Part shown: in pieces, positions 7,157 through 10,360 of the stretch
Position numbering within the stretch: the first letter of the stretch is position 1
Layout: each line of letters begins with the position of its first letter
Source: an uncultured Mycoplasma sp.
Lineage (GTDB): Bacteria; Bacillota_I; Bacilli_A; Mycoplasmatales; Mycoplasmoidaceae
Assembly (NCBI GenBank): GCA_947174035.1
Contig: CAMWHH010000014.1
Location: 1 to 10,360 of the forward strand
Length of the DNA stretch: 10,360 nt
Reading direction: 5' to 3'
Notes under the pieces: model-generated
Told to the model about the DNA's origin: nothing
What the model saw: only the letters and a program-made list of their open reading frames with translations
Databases searched by the model: none
Program-made: the position numbers and the translations under genes

Positions 7157-8485
7157 TTATTTTATGCTTTTCAAAATTTCTTTTTTTAAGAATTCAAATA
7201 CTTTTTTGTCAAGAACTTCTCTTTTAACTGAACTGTAAATAGAAAAATCATCTCGAATTTCAGATTCTTTATTTTTTGAATTAGCAACTATATTTTTAAT
7301 TTCAGCATCCATATCTTTATCTGTTACTTCAATTTTTTGTTCATTTGCATACTGTTTCAAAGCAAATTTAATTTTAATATAGTCTCGTGCTTGTTTTTTT
7401 TCTTCATCAATTAGCTTTTCTTTTGTTATAGCACCTTTACCACCATCAATCATTTTGATGAATTCATCTATACTTACAACTTTTCCAATTAAAGTAAGCA
7501 TAAGTCTAGAAATAAAAATTTCAGCAACATTAATTACTAGGTTTTCGTGGATTTTAACAGAATCGGGAACCATTTCTACTAATTGTTTTGATAAAACATT
7601 TTGAATAGCATTATTTAAATTAGTATCAATGTTTTTTTGCAATTGTTCTTCTAGATGTTTTTTGTAGTTAGCAACTGTTGCTACATCTTTAATATTTAGT
7701 GATTTAACAAATTCATCATCTAATTTTGGAGTTTCAATTTCATTAACTACATTCACTTTAACTTCAAATTTTGCTTTTTTATTTCTTAAATTTGGTACAT
7801 GATAATCTTTAGGAAAAGTAACATTAACATCTTTGCTATCGCCAGCTTTTAAACCAACTAACTGATCTTCAAAATTGTCAATAAATGATTTAGAACCTAA
7901 TTTTAATTCATAGTTTTTTGCTTCACCACCATCAAATGCTTTGTTATCAATAAAACCTTTAAAATCAATTACCACCATGTCACCTTTTTTAGCAGGACCT
8001 TGTTTTGGTGCCATCATTTCATTTTTTGAAAGTTCTTGATTAATTGCAGCATCAACCATTTCTTTATTAACTTTTGTAGTTAATCCATCAACTTTTAATT
8101 CTTTAGGATTTTTAACTTTGAATTGGGGAAATTTAGCAAATGAAATAACAAAATTAATTTTCCCTTTTTCTTTGTTTTCAGGTTTTGATTCAACTGGTTC
8201 AAAATCACAAATATCATCACTTATTTTTTTAAATTCAGCTTGATCAACTAATCATTCTTCAGATTTTTCTTTAGCAACATTTAAAGCTTTAATGAAACAA
8301 TTTGCTTCATTTATATTTTTCTTTGCTATTTCTAAAGGAACTTTTCCAGGACGATATCCTGGGATTTTTAAATTTTTTGATGCTTTTAAAATTTCTTTAT
8401 TTAAAATTTCTTCTCATTCTTTTTCTGAGAATTCAACACCAAAAATTGCAAGATCTTTTTCATTTTTTACAGATGTAATCTTCAT
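7157..8485 (-). CDS. tig: Trigger factor, ribosome-associated chaperone and peptidyl-prolyl isomerase
   Basis: The chaperone that docks at the ribosome exit tunnel and helps nascent chains fold. It has 442 residues, a normal length. The N-terminal ribosome-binding domain contains the family signature as GYRPGKVP at 43-50 (usually GFRxGxxP), which contacts ribosomal protein L23. The FKBP-type isomerase domain covers about 165-250 (GDMVVIDFKGFIDNKAFDGG, then the LGSKSFIDNFEDQLVGLKAGD stretch). The C-terminal substrate-cradling domain is the Lys/Glu-rich helical remainder. UGA encodes Trp24 and Trp79 or so in the N-terminal part. The start at 8485 has a TAGGAGAA ribosome-binding site about 9 bases upstream. 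No strong terminator separates it from lon, so some readthrough into lon is possible. Confidence 0.96.
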
Positions 8486-8518
8486 GAAATTTTTCTCCTA
8501 ATTAAATAAGATTTATTT

Positions 8519-8524
8519 TTTATA
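8519..8524 (-). promoter_or_regulatory. Possible -10 (TATAAA) for trigger factor
   Basis: TATAAA on the minus strand, preceded by GG, lies 33 bases upstream of the trigger-factor ATG. A TTGATA lies 21 bases further up, too far for an ideal pair, and other pairings (TTGATT with TATTAA, 16 apart) are equally possible. A promoter somewhere in 8500-8576 is likely, but this box is a weak choice. Confidence 0.25.
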
Positions 8525-8576
8525 CCTTAATATCTTAATATTAAATATCAATTTAAAATCAAGTAATTTAAAAAAT

Positions 8577-8603
8577 AAAATAATTTAGTTAAACAATTAT
8601 TTT
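8577..8603 (-). terminator. Weak A/T-only hairpin at the end of the permease gene
   Basis: AAAATAATT (8577-8585) and AATTATTTT (8595-8603) are perfect 9-base inverted repeats around a 9-base loop, overlapping the permease stop codon at 8597-8599. In the minus-strand transcript the hairpin is followed by a U-rich stretch. The stem has no G-C pair, so termination may be inefficient, and such palindromes arise by chance in this composition. Confidence 0.35.
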
Positions 8604-10222
8604 ATTGGTTTGAACCAATTTTTTGTACCAGTTTTTTTCAAAAATAAGTCAGCATTATGACTGTCTTTTGGAGTTTGTTTTTTTAAAACAAAATAATTTA
8701 TAGTTGGCAAAATGATTATTCACAAAAAGATAAGTCAAAACAAAATAGCATCATAACTTTTAAGTCAAACTTGACCATCTATATCATTACTTTTGCTATA
8801 AAACAACCCAGATGAGCTTTTTGAATAACCATTGATTGAAACTTCATACATAAAGTTATAGAAAAAAGTGTAACAGAAAACAACAAGAATTAAAAATGAT
8901 GAAAGAACTGCTGCAAAAGTAAATCCAAATAGTTGATTTTTACATATCTTTTTAGTGTATCTATCTTTTACACCTAAAACCATAGTATATGCATATACCA
9001 AAAAGAAAACTAGTGTAGGAGCATTGGTGGCACTATCAAAAATGGCATCATTATTCATAGCAATTGCTGGAATACCAAAAATAAACATATAAAACAAATT
9101 TTGAATCAAATACAATGATAAAGATCCCAAATTATCTTTTTTTAAGTTTAATTTTTTAAATTGTTTATAAAACATAATTTCTTCAGCAATTATTAAACCT
9201 TCACAACTTTTTAATGACCCCATTGACAAAGCATTAGCCACAAAAATTGCACTTAAAGAAATAAAAACATTAATAGTAATATCAATTGCTTTTCTAGCAG
9301 TTTCAAATTCAGTTCCTTTTGGGAAAAGCGTTTGTAAAATTGTACCAACTGAACCCATTCCAGTTAAACCTGCACCAATTGAAATTAATATATACACAAT
9401 TGCTGCAATAACAATTGTTAAAATCGCAATAATAGGTACTCTTTTTTCAGGTTTTTTCATATCTGTTGCTAAATTACCAATTGTTAAAAAAGAGTCAAAT
9501 GAAAATAAAATTCCTGGCAGAGCTGAAAATACTCCTGTAATTTGAAAGAAATTTGTTGATGGTATTGCATTAATGTTAAGCCCATTAGCACTATTAACTA
9601 AATTGTTAGGATTAGTGGTATCAACAATATTGTTTGGATTATTGATAACATGAGATGAATTAGCACCAATTAAACTAACTACAATAGCTAATAGTAAAGG
9701 AACTAATTTAGTAATAGTACCAATTAGTTGCAAACGACTTGATAACTTTAAAGCTAAATAATTTAAAGCGGTAATGGAAATAAAAACTACAAATCCGCCC
9801 AAAAAGATTCATCCAAAATGAATTGTAGTTCCTCCATTTACTGCTCCATCAATTGCATAAAATAAACCTTCTAATGAAATAATTGGTAAACAAGAAACTA
9901 AAATCGAATAATAAACAGACGAATGGGTAAATTTAACAAATAAACCTTGTTTTCTACCACCCAATACATCAACTCATCCTGCTAAACCACTTTTACTTTG
10001 CTTGCTAGTTGAAATTTGGGAAAATGAATAAGCAGCAAAAAGGGAAATAATAGCAGCTATAATTCAAGAAGTAATTAGTCCTCAAAAACTAAAATTATCT
10101 CCTTCAGTTAAAGCACCTATAACACTATTATTTTTTAAAAATATCCCAACCCCAATCACAGATCCAAGCGAAATTGATAGTGCTGAGAAAAAACCTATTT
10201 TTTTAGCTTGTGCTAAATCCAT
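8597..10222 (-). CDS. APC-superfamily amino acid permease
   Basis: A 541-residue cytoplasmic-membrane transporter, probably for amino acids, with about twelve hydrophobic segments. Transmembrane segment 1 carries the unwound substrate-binding glycine motif as GSVIGVGIFLKN (about 20-31). The stretch FSFDSF...NLATDMKKPEKRVP matches the segment 6 region and the conserved E-x-x-[ND]P-x-x-x-[IV]P turn of the family. An unusual Asn-rich loop at about 187-222 holds two 9-residue repeats beginning NPNN. The C-terminal tail is Lys-rich. UGA encodes several Trp residues. The start at 10222 is the first ATG; only a weak AAGGG precedes it. Mycoplasmas import nearly all amino acids, so the substrate cannot be named. 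Similar permeases are MG225/MG226 in M. genitalium, from memory. Confidence 0.9.
9603..9647. repeat. Two imperfect 18-base repeats, 27-base period, inside the permease gene
   Basis: TTGTTAGGATTAGTGGTA (9603-9620) and TTGTTTGGATTATTGATA (9630-9647) differ at a few positions and are in frame. They encode successive 9-residue units NPNNIVDTT and NPNNLVNSA in an extramembrane loop. This looks like a small internal duplication. Confidence 0.65.
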
Positions 10223-10291
10223 AAAATATACCCTTATTTATTTTTTTTACTATTTTTTTAAATTAAAATAAAAAAACTTAGTAATGCTACC

Positions 10292-10297
10292 AATATA
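10292..10297 (-). promoter_or_regulatory. Putative permease promoter with extended -10
   Basis: On the minus strand TGGTATATT combines a TATATT -10 with the TGn extension, which can replace a poor -35. It would give a leader of about 65 bases before the ATG at 10222. The rest of 10223-10360 is A/T-rich with no gene. Confidence 0.45.
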
Positions 10298-10345
10298 CCA
10301 CAAATTAGGAATTAATTTTTAAAAAAATTATTTTTATATAGGAGC

Positions 10346-10360
10346 AAAAAAAAAAAAAAA
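10346..10360. repeat. Poly-A tract of at least 15 bases at the window edge
   Basis: A run of A begins at 10346 and reaches the end of the window, so its true length is unknown. On the plus strand it follows AGGAG (10340-10344). Long homopolymers in mycoplasmas can be slippage-prone phase-variation switches, but this may equally be an assembly edge or ordinary A-richness. Confidence 0.7.

Noticed and set aside
8605..8626. Perfect 7-bp hairpin ATTGGTT/AACCAAT followed by a T-run, terminator-like on the plus strand
   Set aside because: It lies inside the last codons of the permease gene, and no plus-strand gene exists in the window that would need terminating.

Overview
The window is A+T-rich DNA from a mollicute (Mycoplasma/Spiroplasma-type) that reads UGA as tryptophan (genetic code 4). 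Every gene lies on the minus strand. With the standard code most of them appear chopped by in-frame TGA codons; with code 4 each becomes one intact, full-length protein. TGA falls at conserved Trp positions, for example in the Trp-Asn pair of the glutathione peroxidase active site. No insertion sequence, CRISPR array, rRNA or tRNA was seen. The closely spaced trigger factor and lon genes match the order MG238-MG239 in M. genitalium, which fits a mycoplasma. The species cannot be fixed from this window.

Layout in direction of transcription, from high to low coordinates. (1) 8597-10222: APC-family amino acid permease with an Asn-rich extramembrane loop. (2) 7157-8485: trigger factor. (3) 4662-7010: Lon protease, preceded by a degenerate CIRCE-like operator overlapping its promoter region and followed by a clear intrinsic terminator at 4602-4643. 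(4) 4355-4661: an intergenic stretch of about 307 bases. It holds the lon terminator, then an unexplained G+C-rich islet with its own promoter-like sequence and a second terminator hairpin, then a promoter-like -10 for the next gene. (5) 3878-4354: Cys-type glutathione peroxidase. (6) 2673-3830: iron-dependent alcohol dehydrogenase. (7) 1030-2673: thiamine-diphosphate pyruvate/2-oxoacid decarboxylase, whose start overlaps the dehydrogenase stop (TAATG), followed by a 14-bp terminator hairpin. (8) 79-939: polytopic membrane protein resembling the YwaF/TMEM164 type. (9) 1-63: the first 21 codons of a further gene.

Two functional themes stand out. The trigger factor and Lon pair is ordinary proteostasis: one folds nascent chains, the other degrades failed ones, with probable heat-shock (HrcA) control of lon. 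The decarboxylase and alcohol dehydrogenase together would turn pyruvate (or another 2-oxoacid) into an aldehyde and then an alcohol, oxidising NAD(P)H. This is a complete two-step ethanol-type fermentation route, not among the fermentation routes I know from mollicutes. The peroxidase just upstream may be on the same transcript, which would link peroxide defence to redox disposal. The most novel-looking non-coding object is the islet at about 4468-4565.
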